Assembly (NCBI RefSeq): GCF_000002075.1
Contig: NW_004798056.1
Coordinates: 152,025-216,024 of the forward strand
Length of the DNA stretch: 64,000 bases
Direction of reading: 5' to 3'
Origin: Aplysia californica
Taxonomy: Eukaryota; Mollusca; Gastropoda; Aplysiida; Aplysiidae
How positions within the stretch are numbered: position 1 is the stretch's first letter; the number at the start of each line of letters is the position of its first letter. The notes beneath the pieces are model-generated. The model saw only the letters and a list, made by a program, of their open reading frames with translations, searched no databases and had not been told where the DNA came from. Positions 44,101-53,479 of this stretch are shown here, one piece after another. A program made the translations under genes and the position numbers.

Positions 44101-47100
44101 TTTACCTATATGTGCTCATGCAACCGACACAACACTCACTGCAATTAAAGAAATGTGCTCCTGTTACTGTCAGTTCAAAACATTTTTTTTTTTAATTCAC
44201 AGTGCCAACACAATGAACAATAGTTCTTACTAAAGTACAGTATAACACAGATAGCTCAAATTCGTTGGGACCTGCTTCAGTAGTTCGAGGGATACGTGAA
44301 CTGTGTCATGGCATCGGGTGTGCCAGAGATTCAAGGGAAGCAACAAAGAGAATTTGAAAAGGACAGATTGAGAATGAGAAACACGATGAGCAGTGCTTTC
44401 GAGTTCAACAGGTAATGAGTCTACCGGTACCAAGACAGTTTAATTGCGCAGGTCAGTGAGAGCGGTCTTTCGTCTGCATCCATCGAATGGTGCCTTTCCA
44501 AACTTTTTTCAAAAATTAAACAATTTGATAGGATAAGCATATCCCAACAGTTATCAACAACGCGAAGATGAAATAATGCAGCATTACCCCGCCTCTCCCA
44601 TGAAGCGCAAACTGGGTTGGGGCGGCCGATTGTGTGATGCACAAGCCTTCCTCTCGCCCACTCCACACAAGCGTAGCTAGGCCTGGGGCATAGCACAGCT
44701 AGCTGCTTCTGTGGAGGGGGGATGGTGGTATTTTACCGGCCTTGCCTTTATTCGTTTTTTAAATTATTATTCTTATTATTATTTTGTCTCAAGTCAAGTG
44801 CACCTCAAAAGACTTTAGAACTCCACGGCAGCATAATTAGTTAGACTATTCCGTGTTTGTGTTCAAGCTTCGCGTAACTTTCTTACAAAGATAAAGAAGG
44901 GAAATAAATGGGGCCGCAGACACAGTTCGGCTGATGCAAACTTCGAGTCTTCTGTGCTCGACCTATCCGTGTTATACTGTATGCTTTCTATGAAAAAATG
45001 TCAGTATATCATCTGACGAAACAAAGATAAATAAACAAAATGAATATTTCAAGTTTTAGGCTTAACCTCCACTTTCTTTGGCAACAATGACAATGGAAAC
45101 CTCAGCTGATTTCAATCATCTGCCACATTTACTGTCTTCTACAATACTGTCAATATTTTACCTTTACAGGCCATAAGAATCACACTAAAGTCTATCATTA
45201 GTCCGGTCTTTCATGATCATAAAACATTCTGTTGTGCTGATATTGCCCACTGGAACAACTTTTCTCACGACAGTAAATATCAAATCACAAACCTAATATT
45301 ACAGAATGAAAGATGTGGTAAAATATGGTGCTGTGCAATGTGCAAACAAAATACTAAAATATTTCCTCACCTTTTGCTGCATTAAAAAAAAACATAATAA
45401 AATCTGTTGCTTATTTAATTTCATATTGTATGAATCATCAGGAAACGCATGAAATCATCAACACTCTATTGAACTCTGCATAAATAAGATTAAATGGAAA
45501 GGTGAAAGTTGCTTAAACTTCTCTATGAAGAGAAAGTGAAATATTTGACCTTTCTCAGGGATACAGGAAAGCTTCTGGTTCTTACTTTTTCCACTCATCA
45601 TCTTAGCCAAAAAAAACCACTTTTTTTTCTTTGTTTGTTTTTAATTGGCGCACACCATGCTAACTAACTTTTATGACAACACAGTTTCATCAGACTGGTT
45701 AGACACAAACAAGATCAAGAACATGCTGAAGTCTCTAGCCAATTAACTTGCTGACATAAAATGTAAACAATTATTTAGAGCAAAGTACGTAAATCAGTTT
45801 ATTTCCTAAAACCTAAACCATTACAAGCATCCGACTGTGGGAAAACGACGCATAATGCAGTATGTGACTCACCCGAGCATGGTTTTTACAATTGTACACT
45901 ATAAAAGGTCCCAGAGGTTTTTCTTGAGTCTTCTTTCCCTTGTTTGAAGCTGCTGCTGCTTTGGGATCCAACACACAGCACGGTTTTGCATTGGGAAGTT
46001 GAGGGATCTCAAACACCAGCTGCTCTCTAAGGTCTGAGAGTCCCAGCAGAGCCCGGCTATCACAAGAGAAAACAAAAAACATGTCAAAGAAATTTGTGAT
46101 GCATTGTGGGGAAATCAGGTGCTCATCAAAGTAACAAAATTGGAGAAACAGGCATTTTTCCGGCAGTTAGACAATTTTCATCAAACTTTTGCTTTTTGAC
46201 TCAACCTTTTTTCCATGTGGAATTTACTGAAAAGCATTGATTAAAGAAACAAAATATGTCATTTTTCAGTTTTCAAGGACTGTTTTGCTATTGGAGTTAA
46301 CAAACTTTGGCAGGCATTTTATTCTTGCTAATTTCACCATTGAAACCAGATGACCTCACCTCCTTCAATCACAAATATCTTGACTTTTATTCAAGACAGA
46401 TGGGTACCTTTTTCATAGAAAGCAATGCAAATGAATAAGAAAGTTGATTTCAAACAAGAGATATTTGCTTTTCTTGAATGCCATACCATATTGCCTATCC
46501 GACCTCTCATAACCCTAGCACACATTAAAAAAACATGTCCAGAGAGTATCAACAACTCATGTGTCTGTGTGACTGAAAGTAGGCATCTGATTGGTCGCAT
46601 AAAAGATGGCCGAGTGCCTCTGCAAGAATATATAGATGTCAATCGTAATATAGCCTACAGTGCATGATATGCAATAACAGGCCAGGCAGGTAGTGATACA
46701 GTGCAAGGTGATCTATGGTCTCATGGAATAGAGCAGATAAGGTTTATTGCTAGAGAAAAATGAGCGAAGCCACGTCAGCGAGGGCAGTACTGTTCTCCCT
46801 GCAGGATTGTAACCACTTTGTTGGGTCAGAGTTATGTTCATTGAATATACGGTTTATTATAAAATTAATATTTTTTAATGGGAAATCATTAATTTCTCTT
46901 TCATAAAGCTCCAGTTTATAGTTAATCTGAGTTTTTTGTATCTGAGGTTCATAGTTTTAACATCTATCTAGATCTATTGGCCTAAGTACATGCCTAGCTA
47001 TGAGGAGATTACGATAGTATTGGTTCAACACCCTTATTTCCCAATGAAGTCATATAAGAAGTGGGACCTCCTAATGTAATGTTCGTCTCTCATAGAACCA

Positions 47101-47820
47101 AGCTAAGTGGGTAAAAAAAATTGAAAAATCTTCAAACATTCCAAGAATAAGAACAGCCTTTGTGAATTCAACTATGATCATCCCCACAGTTATTCAGCAT
47201 GACACCTAATAAGGAGTTTTTCTTTAGGAGCTCAGATGTGCCAAGACTATGAAGGCTTATTTATATGGTTCAAAGCATTAAGAGATTATAAGCAAAAGAG
47301 TCTCCCATATCTATGTCTGCATACAGAATTCTCACTAAAGAAAATGTTTTTTTACACCATGCTTCAGCCAGTGGTTTGAAAAGCCCAAAGGAAACTGGCA
47401 AAGTAATAAGAAAGGTATTTGTTTAAGTGCAACATATATTGTAAAGAAAGTTTTGGATTGGAACCCACAGGGTAAGAGATCAAGGGGAAGACCGGGAGGA
47501 ACTTGGAGAAGAATCACAGAAATTGATGTACAGAAAAGTGGGAAGACATGGAATAACATCAAGAGGCTAGCCCAGGTTAGAGAAAGGTGGAAGGTGTTTG
47601 TCCGTGGCCTATACCCTGTTGCAAGGTGAGAAAAACAATGATGATGATGATGAACATATGTTGTGTATTCCCCACCAACTTAAGTTTTAGACAAGATGTC
47701 TTACAATACAAAGTTGTTAGTGCTGACCTCCCAGCTGCTGCTATATCAGAGTACCCGATGATGACAGTTTCATTCAGCGGTACCAGCCATGGCTCACTCC
47801 TGTTCGAGGACATCTTGAGT
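33846..47820 (-). CDS. PSMG1: Probable proteasome assembly chaperone 1, eight exons
   Basis: Exons in transcript order: 47820-47728, 46056-45873, 42513-42428, 40004-39904, 38246-38170, 36603-36517, 35875-35801, 33902-33846 (TGA). All junction phases agree. Counting from the ATG at 47813-47811 gives 250 residues, but a further 5' exon is possible because exon 47820 opens at an acceptor. Landmarks: ETVIIGYSDIAAAG near the N-terminus, FIVYNCKNHARYSLVVLNCH, PLRPLYDNCWNGMGPGTACP and the C-terminus DMVAMIYV. Recalled human PSMG1 shows a similar order (CVFYHLKSNPSVFLC; FLRALKTQNFKDSACCPLL; end NIYT); this is alignment from memory, not a search. The final Ile-Tyr-Val fits the HbYX motif by which PAC1 docks on the proteasome alpha ring. 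In that family it pairs with PSMG2 to assemble the 20S core. The first-exon donor (GTCAGC) is weak, so that exon is the least certain. Gene structure is firm, identity moderate. Confidence 0.62.
34020..34340. repeat. Cluster of SINE pieces: inverted hairpin tail, type-3 fragment, type-2 copy
   Basis: 34020-34053 is an inverted GGCGCTC hairpin tail. 34080-34165 is a type-3 fragment (CTGCTGGGATGTTGTATTCC). 34178-34335 is a + strand type-2 copy ending TTGCAAGTGCCGTAAAAC. All lie in the last PSMG1 intron. Confidence 0.6.
34345..34545 (+). repeat. Type-3 SINE with tRNA-like head
   Basis: The head carries TAAGTTCGATTTCTGAGG (B-box like). The body carries TATCAGGTATCTCGGTCATT and CCCTCTCAGCCAGGGATGGC. 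It ends without the hairpin. Confidence 0.6.
34668..34805 (-). repeat. AAT-tailed SINE, 5'-truncated
   Basis: Shares AGCATTTGTATAACACATAT and TATTATTACCCCAGCAGACC with the full copies but lacks the tRNA-like head. Confidence 0.7.
35525..35705 (+). repeat. Type-2 SINE with GGCACTT hairpin tail
   Basis: GTGTGGTAGGTTGGTGGGTG to TCTTCGGCACTTATATGACC and TTGCAAGTACAGTACAAC. It lies between the last two PSMG1 introns' exons, about 95 bp from an exon, in antisense to the gene. Confidence 0.75.
37297..37895 (-). mobile_element. 5'-truncated LINE with zinc-knuckle C-terminus and hairpin 3' end
   Basis: On the minus strand, codons from about 37886 to 37518 read IRAIDLFVYIHIVKVIFTRL, RIGHTALTHKYLLQGDKKPF and CVGCNTDFTIRHILTECLDF, then a stop. 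This is the C-x2-C...H-x4-C tail that follows RNase H in I-group-like LINEs. About 160 nt of 3' UTR follows. The element ends with the hairpin GCGCTC/GAGCGC (37358-37325), then CGTAAAACCGT and a (TAC)n tail. The hairpin and GTAAAAC end are the same as those of the SINEs in this window. The 5' side is cut off near 37895, as usual for LINE insertions. Clade assignment is inference. Confidence 0.82.
37896..39245. other. PSMG1 intron and exon flanks without other elements
   Basis: Apart from the PSMG1 exon at 38170-38246, only AT-rich DNA is seen, with one short direct repeat GTATTTACGGGA at 38460 and 38502. Confidence 0.4.
39246..39655. mobile_element. 430-bp inverted-repeat MITE (copy 2)
   Basis: Starts CTGGTGAAATCAGGCCCTCG and ends with CTGACGAGCGCCTGGTTCCA. 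The interior matches copy 1 (14622-15060), including TTACTGAAAAACGTTGATTA. Confidence 0.7.
40310..40560 (-). repeat. Type-1 SINE, 5'-truncated
   Basis: The inverted hairpin tail (about 40321-40354) is followed by body sequence such as GAAGCCTACTCTTATCGATT and TCAAGGGATCCTTAACAGGT, which is the complement of the full copy at 15757-16292. The tRNA-like head is missing. Confidence 0.75.
40838..41195. repeat. (TG)n microsatellite with CTTTTTTGAG interruptions
   Basis: About 350 bp of TG repeats broken several times by GTGTGCTTTTTTGAGTGTG. The spaced interruptions show duplication of a larger unit as well as dinucleotide slippage. Located in a PSMG1 intron. Confidence 0.9.
41290..42140 (-). mobile_element. 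Decayed LINE reverse-transcriptase fragment
   Basis: Minus-strand segments in order are QFGFQKGRGCTDAVFALRQI, then in another frame SNIVFIDQEKAFDRVNYAKL and WKTLDKYGVR, and further on FKYLCSTFSENGSIDRDIEM. These are reverse-transcriptase finger/palm and thumb-side motifs (F-x-D-x-x-K-A-F-D-R-V). The frame is broken at least once and both ends are missing. It probably belongs to the same non-RNase-H LINE family as 47460-47652. Located in a PSMG1 intron. Confidence 0.8.
43220..43360 (+). repeat. 27-bp minisatellite
   Basis: About five units of GAGTCAGAGTACAGAGAAGG plus AAGGAGG, purine-rich on this strand. The period is a multiple of three, so it reads as a 9-residue repeat (GRRESEYRE), but nothing suggests it is translated. 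Confidence 0.85.
43495..43650 (-). repeat. Type-2 SINE, inverted
   Basis: Inverted hairpin CAGCACTTGCAGCACAATAA, then AAGTGCCGAAGATTAGAAAT and AGATAAGGAGGATAG. PSMG1 intron. Confidence 0.75.
43803..43978 (-). repeat. Type-2 SINE, inverted
   Basis: AGAGTTCTATGGCACTTGCA to GCCGAAGATTAGAGGTGCTA, then AGATAAGGATAATAGATGTT and ACCACACCACAGCACCCACC. PSMG1 intron. Confidence 0.78.
43979..45872. other. PSMG1 intron
   Basis: No further elements recognised. A GC-richer patch at 44540-44700 holds a 91-codon minus-strand open stretch without family resemblance or conserved splice context. Confidence 0.4.
46097..46436. mobile_element. 430-bp MITE (copy 3), right end missing
   Basis: Begins GTGGGGAAATCAGGTGCTCA and matches copies 1 and 2 through TGCAAATGAATAAG, then diverges. 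It lies about 40 bp upstream of the 46056-45873 PSMG1 exon. Confidence 0.65.
46437..47459. other. PSMG1 intron, no features recognised
   Basis: AT-rich. No exon or repeat boundary is supported here. Confidence 0.4.
47460..47652 (+). mobile_element. 3' end of a LINE with (GAT)n tail
   Basis: The + strand reads WNPQGKRSRGRPGGTWRRIT, EIDVQKSGKTWNNIKRLAQV and RERWKVFVRGLYPVAR, then a stop, immediately followed by ATGATGATGATGA. This is the conserved C-terminus of a widespread non-LTR family whose copies end in short tandem repeats. It is truncated at its 5' side and lies about 75 bp from the putative first PSMG1 exon, in the opposite orientation. Confidence 0.75.
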
Positions 47821-48189
47821 CTGCAAGAGGCAAGGTGGAGGTGCATATTTTAATATAATGATAAAAATTTAATTTATCATTATCAATATTGTCAATAATT
47901 CACAAATCAAATTACTATTTTTAGTCCATTTTACATTATCTACATCATATATATTGTTTACTTTATTATAATATTCATAATATAGTACAAGTTGTGTAGT
48001 GTAGTTGCAATGCATTTTTCATTGTAAGTTTGATTTAAGACTCCCACAAACTCTCCTAATTCAAGCTCTCGCGCATGAGAACCTCACGCACCATTTCATT
48101 TGAAACATTAAAATGTTACCAACATTTACATCCAGGGCAAAAGATCAAGGGGAAGACTGCGTGGAACCTGGAGAAGAATCACAGAAATC

Positions 48190-50330
48190 GGAAGGAGTTC
48201 CTCAGAGAGTCGGCCGACCAACAACACACAAAAGAGGGGATATTTTGAGCGGGTATACAAAAAAAGTTTGGTTCAGTATTTAGCATATACATAAATTAGG
48301 TACCAGAAACTAAATTTTCAAAGTAGTTGTATGCCAAATTTATCAGTTCCATTTGAAAGGCCTATATCCACTGAGCATTTTGGTACCATTCTTTAACCTC
48401 TCAGTCAATTTTTAAGAAAATGGTAGTTTTGTTTAAAATTTGATCAAATTTGTTAAAGTCAGTCACTGGCTGCAACCAAGAGCACTAAACGTCTCCACAT
48501 TAACAGAGTACAATCACTATAACAAATATATGGAGCCTAATTTTTTTCAAGACTGTGAGATCATTACAAATCAGTACTTTATCGCCTCAAACACGATGAT
48601 CTGTTGTTATTTCGACAAAAACACCGAGCGTTGACCCGACCGGCGCCGCACCGGACCCCGCGGCGAGCGAGTCGGCTCTATACTGTAGTGTACCCCGCGT
48701 GCGGGGTCACATGCTTTCTGAGTCTCGCGGAAGGATTGATGAAAATAATTCCAAGCAGATTACTTTATTCTAATAGGAAATAGCTGATCTTTTATTAAAT
48801 ATATATTTTTAAGCCGGTATTTTACATATTATGGGTAAAAAGTGATCTTTAAACATTTTGACAGTATTTTTAAAAGCTTTCTATTTAGACGCCAAAGGCA
48901 AATCACCACGGGAAAGCCCGTGTAAAGCTCTACAGTTCTCCGCCAATGAAAAGACGGTATTTAATCATTCCTCGTTCCGCGAAGCATTTGAATGCACCCG
49001 TGTCAATTTTTCAACCGGCCGACCACGCATTCCGACCGTGAGGGGCTTCGCTTTCGTGGGCGATTCTCCAGCTCCTACTAATCGGACATAAAAACAACTT
49101 ACACCATTGTAACGAGGAAAAGCTGAACTTTTACAAGGTGTACGGCACTTGGTGTTTTATAGAGAAAGAGCAAAGAAACAGCGATTGGAATTACCCCGAT
49201 TTCACCGATACCACGCGGTCGGAAGGCCGCGAGTGCCTGCGAGGCCGTGTTTACGCTACCTACATAAATATTATGTTTGTGGCTTTAACAAGGGGGAGAC
49301 CCCCCGAATACCAGTGATTTCGTCACACAGTCATCTCGTCACAAGGGGCAAGGTTGAATGGAGACGGTCATTTTATAGAACACTTGATGAAAGGTGTGAT
49401 TGGTAAGACCATAATATTAGTTTGGTTAAAAATAAAATAGCTGCAAGGGGCTGTCTCACGGAAAACCAGAAAAGGTCCATAAAAGCAACAATCTTTGTCC
49501 TATTATAATAAAAATGTATGAATCATACCTCAACATGTGCTATGATGTGCTTTATTTCTCAATGTAATCACCTAGGCTCCTGCTGGACGCATTTTCCCCA
49601 TCGCTGGATTAGGGAGAAGAGAAGACACCCTCCCTGAAGAATTTTTCGTAAAGGGATTTCAACCAATCTTTCACAGCTTCCACAAGGTCTTCGTTGTCGG
49701 TGAATCACTGTCCAGACATATGGCGTTTCATTGGTCCAAAAAGGTGATAATCTGACAGGGCCAAGTCAGGACTGTGAGGGGGGTGTGGCAGAACTTCCCA
49801 GCCGAACCTTTGGATACAGTCTTTCGAAGCGTTTGCGGTGTCTGGCGTTGCGTTGTCATGCTGCAAAATGACCCCACTGGACAACCGGCCTGGTCTTTTT
49901 CGGCGCACAACCTCTCTCAACTTATCAAGAGTCTGGCAGTATCTGTTAGCATTAACAGTTTGTCCTGATTCCAGAATGTCAAGAAGCAGAACACCTTTAG
50001 CATCCCAGAAAACTGTGGGCATGAGTTTCTTCACCAACGGCCCCTGAGACGAAGAGGGATTCAATGGTTTGGAAGTAGATCTACACGTCTTCACCTCCCC
50101 TGTAAAAGTTTAAAGTTCAGCCGTGAATTTTTAGCAGATTCCACATGACCCGAATTTGTCCTCGACTGGAGCTGTCAAATGTGCTTTGCTCCAAGAAGTT
50201 AGCTTGCCTAGTCACTCAAATTTACCAAAATGTAAGTCATCAATTGGATGTGCACTTTCTAACTCTCGTAGTATAGTTTGCTCCGTTGACCTTTTCACGG
50301 TAAGAGCCGGCCCTTTGTGGAACTCCTTCC
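48190..50330. mobile_element. 2.1-kb inverted-repeat element with 6-bp target duplication
   Basis: It begins GGAAGGAGTTCCTCAGAGAG; the right end read inward is GGAAGGAGTTCCACAAAGGG. GAAATC (48184-48189 and 50331-50336) flanks both ends. Removing the element and one GAAATC restores a continuous LINE sequence, which proves the boundaries. The interior has a CpG-rich part (48640-49090) and a decayed mariner (49500-50095), with no gene of its own. A 6-bp duplication is unusual among DNA transposons. I cannot place the family. Confidence 0.75.
49500..50095 (-). mobile_element. Decayed mariner transposase fragment
   Basis: The minus strand reads VFWDAKGVLLLDILESGQTV, then VILQHDNATPDTANASK and EVLPHPPHSPDLALSDYHLF. 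These are the conserved second and third catalytic blocks of mariner (HDNA and SPDLxxSDY-x-LF). The N-terminal half and the terminal repeats are not recognisable. It is nested within the 6-bp-duplication element. Confidence 0.88.
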
Positions 50331-50503
50331 GAAATCAATGTACAGAGGAGTGAGAAGACATGGAATAACATCAAGAGGCTATAGATCTAGGCTCATAGGC
50401 CAGAATATAGAGTCAATAGTAGGCTAGAGAACAGAAAGTAGAAAGTAAGAAGAAAATCTAGAATCAATCTCTCAATGGAGAATCTCGGACCGGTAGATCT
50501 ATT

Positions 50504-50783
50504 GGCGCTTTTTCGGTAGTTCCCACCCCGCAATTGTTATTCACGGGTTTTGGCCCCAAGAGTACGGGGGTTTCAGGGGGGCTTGCCCCCCTGACCTAAC
50601 AAAAATAGGAACGGGGGTTTCAGGGGGGCATGCCCCCCTGAATTTTACCACAATTTAATGTTTTGCTGTTGTTTAGGTTTGATATCTTAGCTCACCGCGA
50701 ATCAAACGTATAGATATCAAGATCTAGATGTAGGTCAGGCTCAAATAAGGGGGGGGGGGGGGGGGAACTACCGAAAAAGCACC
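50504..50783. mobile_element. 280-bp MITE with 8-bp duplication
   Basis: Starts GGCGCTTTTTCGGTAGTTCC; the right end read inward is GGTGCTTTTTCGGTAGTTCC. GATCTATT (50496-50503 and 50784-50791) flanks it exactly. Inside, a GGGGGGCTTGCCCCCC-type palindrome occurs twice, and a poly-G run precedes the right end. The 8-bp duplication would suit hAT, P or Merlin; the ends lack the hAT CAG start. Confidence 0.8.
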
Positions 50784-50791
50784 GATCTATT

Positions 50792-51484
50792 CATTAAAAT
50801 TTTGTCAGGGGACCCCCCCTGAACCCCCCCTCCCCCACCCCAACCACCCGCCCCACTCCCCACCAACCCACTTTCTCGCGCAATAATGTACGAGTGGTCC
50901 GGTATTCTTCAATCTTCCCAAATATTTTTTTTTTACATCAAACGTTCCTTGTTCAGTCCTGTCGAGAGCGGGTCCCGGCTGCTCTTACCAGACAGTAGAG
51001 ATACTCTTGACTCTACGCCCTTTCATTCAGAGAGTCATCCGTCATTTGTACTCGCCTCAAGTGGCCATTGGCCATATCAACGGATGTAAACTTCCGGCAA
51101 AATGTGTGCATTAAAAGTTCGGATTGAAAATCCTACTTAAGTTGAGTAAAACAATCATTAATCATTTTATAAAAACACGAGGAACATTATTATTGTGATG
51201 ATTCTTAAAACGGTGTTGATCTAATTACAATACTTTCTGAGGTCAAACATCGAAGTAAAAACGTCTTTCCCCAACTTTGTTGAGAGACAGAGAGAGAGAG
51301 AGGGGGGGGGACAGATACGGACAGACAAAATTCGGAGCACGTAAAATTACTATCCTCTTTGAACCACTTGTAATAAATCCCGCTCTCTAACATTTTCTGT
51401 GAAACTATTCTATATAATTTATATTATTATGACCAGACGGCCTATATGAGCCCGTTCTTTTTCTTTCCTTCTTTGTCTGTTAGT
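50792..51484. other. Intergenic, possible promoter of the minus-strand gene
   Basis: Around 51050-51110 the minus strand carries GCCGGAAGTTTACA (an ETS-type site) and GGCCAATGG (a CCAAT box), as in housekeeping promoters. It lies about 3.2 kb upstream of the first PSMG1 exon seen. No leader exon was identified. Confidence 0.2.
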
Positions 51485-51832
51485 TTGGTAAGGAGTTTTA
51501 CTACACTCGTAATTACTTCATGGTAAGGTGATTATGAGCGACCAGGACTCAATTGAGCTGATTAACCGTTTTTCTCGTTAATTAATTAATACTACGGTTT
51601 GGTTTTACCAGAGAGTTTAGTTTTACTTTGCAAGGTTGGAAAGGGATCAACAGTGGAGTAAAAACTCTTTAAATTAGTGCATTTAAAATATAGGGCTATT
51701 ATACTTCCTTCGGGTCTCTTCAAGGTCCGGACATTTTATTCGGATGTGCTTGATCGTTAATTAAGTCGACATCAGCTTTGCGCAGTGGCGGTACCATAGC
51801 CAATGAGGTTTTACCGAGGCGTGGTTATTGCT
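51485..51832 (-). mobile_element. Degenerate second copy of the hairpin-tailed LINE
   Basis: 51706-51756 (CCTTCGGGTCTCTTCAAGGT, CGGACATTTTATTCGGATGT) matches the C-terminal coding region of the LINE at 37617-37670. 51495-51545 (GAGTTTTACTACACTCGTAA ... TTATGAGCG) resembles a decayed copy of its hairpin end. The spacing differs by several tens of bases and the coding frame is not maintained. Confidence 0.5.
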
Positions 51833-51857
51833 AATTGAAAAAAAAAAGTTGACATCG

Positions 51858-51912
51858 CCCCCCCCCCTCCCCCCCCCCCCCCCACCACCACCACACACAC
51901 ACACACACACGG
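51858..51912. repeat. Poly-C then (CA)n microsatellite
   Basis: C-runs (51858-51881) pass into CCACCACCACC and then CACACACA. Confidence 0.85.
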
Positions 51913-52167
51913 TACACACACATTTGCAGTCATCGTACACGTGAACAATGAATTCCTGGTTCGCTGAAACGCTGAAACGCTTCAAATTTGGCCGAAAGCT
52001 GAGATGAATAAATAGGCCAGCACAGAAAGACACGTTTTAAAAAAATACATTACAGGTACATGTACCTCTAAATCAGTCTAAAAGGCGCCGCTATGTCTGT
52101 TCTCTGTCAAGGAGCTGTCTAAGACTTTCTTAAATTTTCAAATTAGTTTTTTTATTAGCCTATGGTA

Positions 52168-52305
52168 AAAGTTTTTAGTAAGCGTTTTACGGCACTTGCA
52201 ATACAATAAGGTTATATTATAAGTGCCGAAGATTAGAGGTGTTACAAGAGAGTAACAAGCACAAAAATAGAAGATGGGGAGATAGGAAAGAAGAAGCAAA
52301 CAAAA
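52168..52305 (-). repeat. Type-2 SINE, inverted
   Basis: AGCGTTTTACGGCACTTGCA to AAGTGCCGAAGATTAGAGGT, then a shortened body ending GGAAAGAAGAAGCAAAC. Confidence 0.72.
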
Positions 52306-52326
52306 ACGCTTTTCTAGGTCACTAAA

Positions 52327-52563
<237 letters not shown>

Positions 52564-52564
<1 letters not shown>

Positions 52565-53194
52565 TACAAACAGCAGAAGTAGAAGCAGAGGCGGCGGGTA
52601 GTGAAGGGCTCACGGGCTTGAGCTCCCCACCCACCATCCCCAACTCTATCCCAAAGTAAATAAAAGTTTCTTCATAATAGAAAAAAGCAGTTGAAACCTT
52701 TATGACCGCACGCAATGAACACAGAGTTATCAACTTGGCGGCTGTTTTATTACTACAGTAATCCAGCAGCCAATCAAATGTCTTTAGGGCTCAGCAAAGG
52801 AGGAGCCCTTTCCCACGGACTGTCTTTAATGAAAATCTTCAAAAAGGTTAAATACTAGAAAAAAGAACACTGTACTAAGGGCTCACGCTCTCCTTGCCCT
52901 GACAATGTTATGAAAGTTGAATTTACGACACAGTTTCCCCTACTGACACAGATGCCTATGCGCTCATTGTTTCTTAGTTGGGTGCGTTCAACTTTCCAGA
53001 CTACATAGCCTAATCCAGCTCCTAGACAAAATGTGTTTGAAGTGATGCTTTGTTGGTATCTGTTACAACACAAAGATAAAAAAGAATAAAAATAACAATC
53101 TTTCTGAGTTTGCTGTAAGATTGAGCATTTTGCTGGTTACAGTGATAGCCTAGATTCCAACACCAAAGATGTTTATTTTCTCTTTAAAATTGAC
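52564..53194. other. Intergenic, nothing recognised
   Basis: Balanced composition, no supported exon. A 72-codon minus-strand open stretch at 52855-53073 has no recognisable domain. Confidence 0.35.
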
Positions 53195-53400
53195 GGTGTT
53201 TTTACGCCTACACAATTTAGATAATTTAGGAGGTACGCTTCGACCCTGCCCGTCAGTGTCACTCAGACTGAGAGGGATCCAGCATCCCTTCAGAGAGACT
53301 TGAGATACTCAATAAAAATTCTCCACACTTGGGAATCGAATTCGGGTCTTCTGTACGCAGCGGTGAAGCGCCTCGCCACTATAAGACATGTGGGATACCA
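53195..53400 (-). repeat. Type-3 SINE, inverted, with tRNA-like head
   Basis: Minus-strand B box GAATTCGATTCCCAAGTG lies in the head (about 53330-53395). The body has CTGAAGGGATGCTGGATCCC and CTGACGGGCAGGGTCGAAGC. Confidence 0.65.
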
Positions 53401-53479
53401 AAGGCGTGTAGAGTAGACCTGAGGAATGCTTGTGGAACTGTAATGAGTTGAACTAACATCTACGTGAGAAACTTGTGAG

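Larger units (their letters stand above)
48130..50386 (+). mobile_element. LINE 3' fragment split by a later insertion
   Basis: 48130-48189 (AAAAGATCAAGGGGAAGACT ... AATCACAGAAATC) and 50331-50386 (GAAATCAATGTACAGAGGAG ... TGGAATAACATCAAGAGGCT) are adjoining parts of the same LINE 3' sequence seen at 47480-47570. They are separated by the element 48190-50330. Confidence 0.78.

Noticed and set aside
44421-44696. 91-codon minus-strand frame in a PSMG1 intron
   Set aside because: No recognisable domain, and it is not needed for the phase-consistent gene model.
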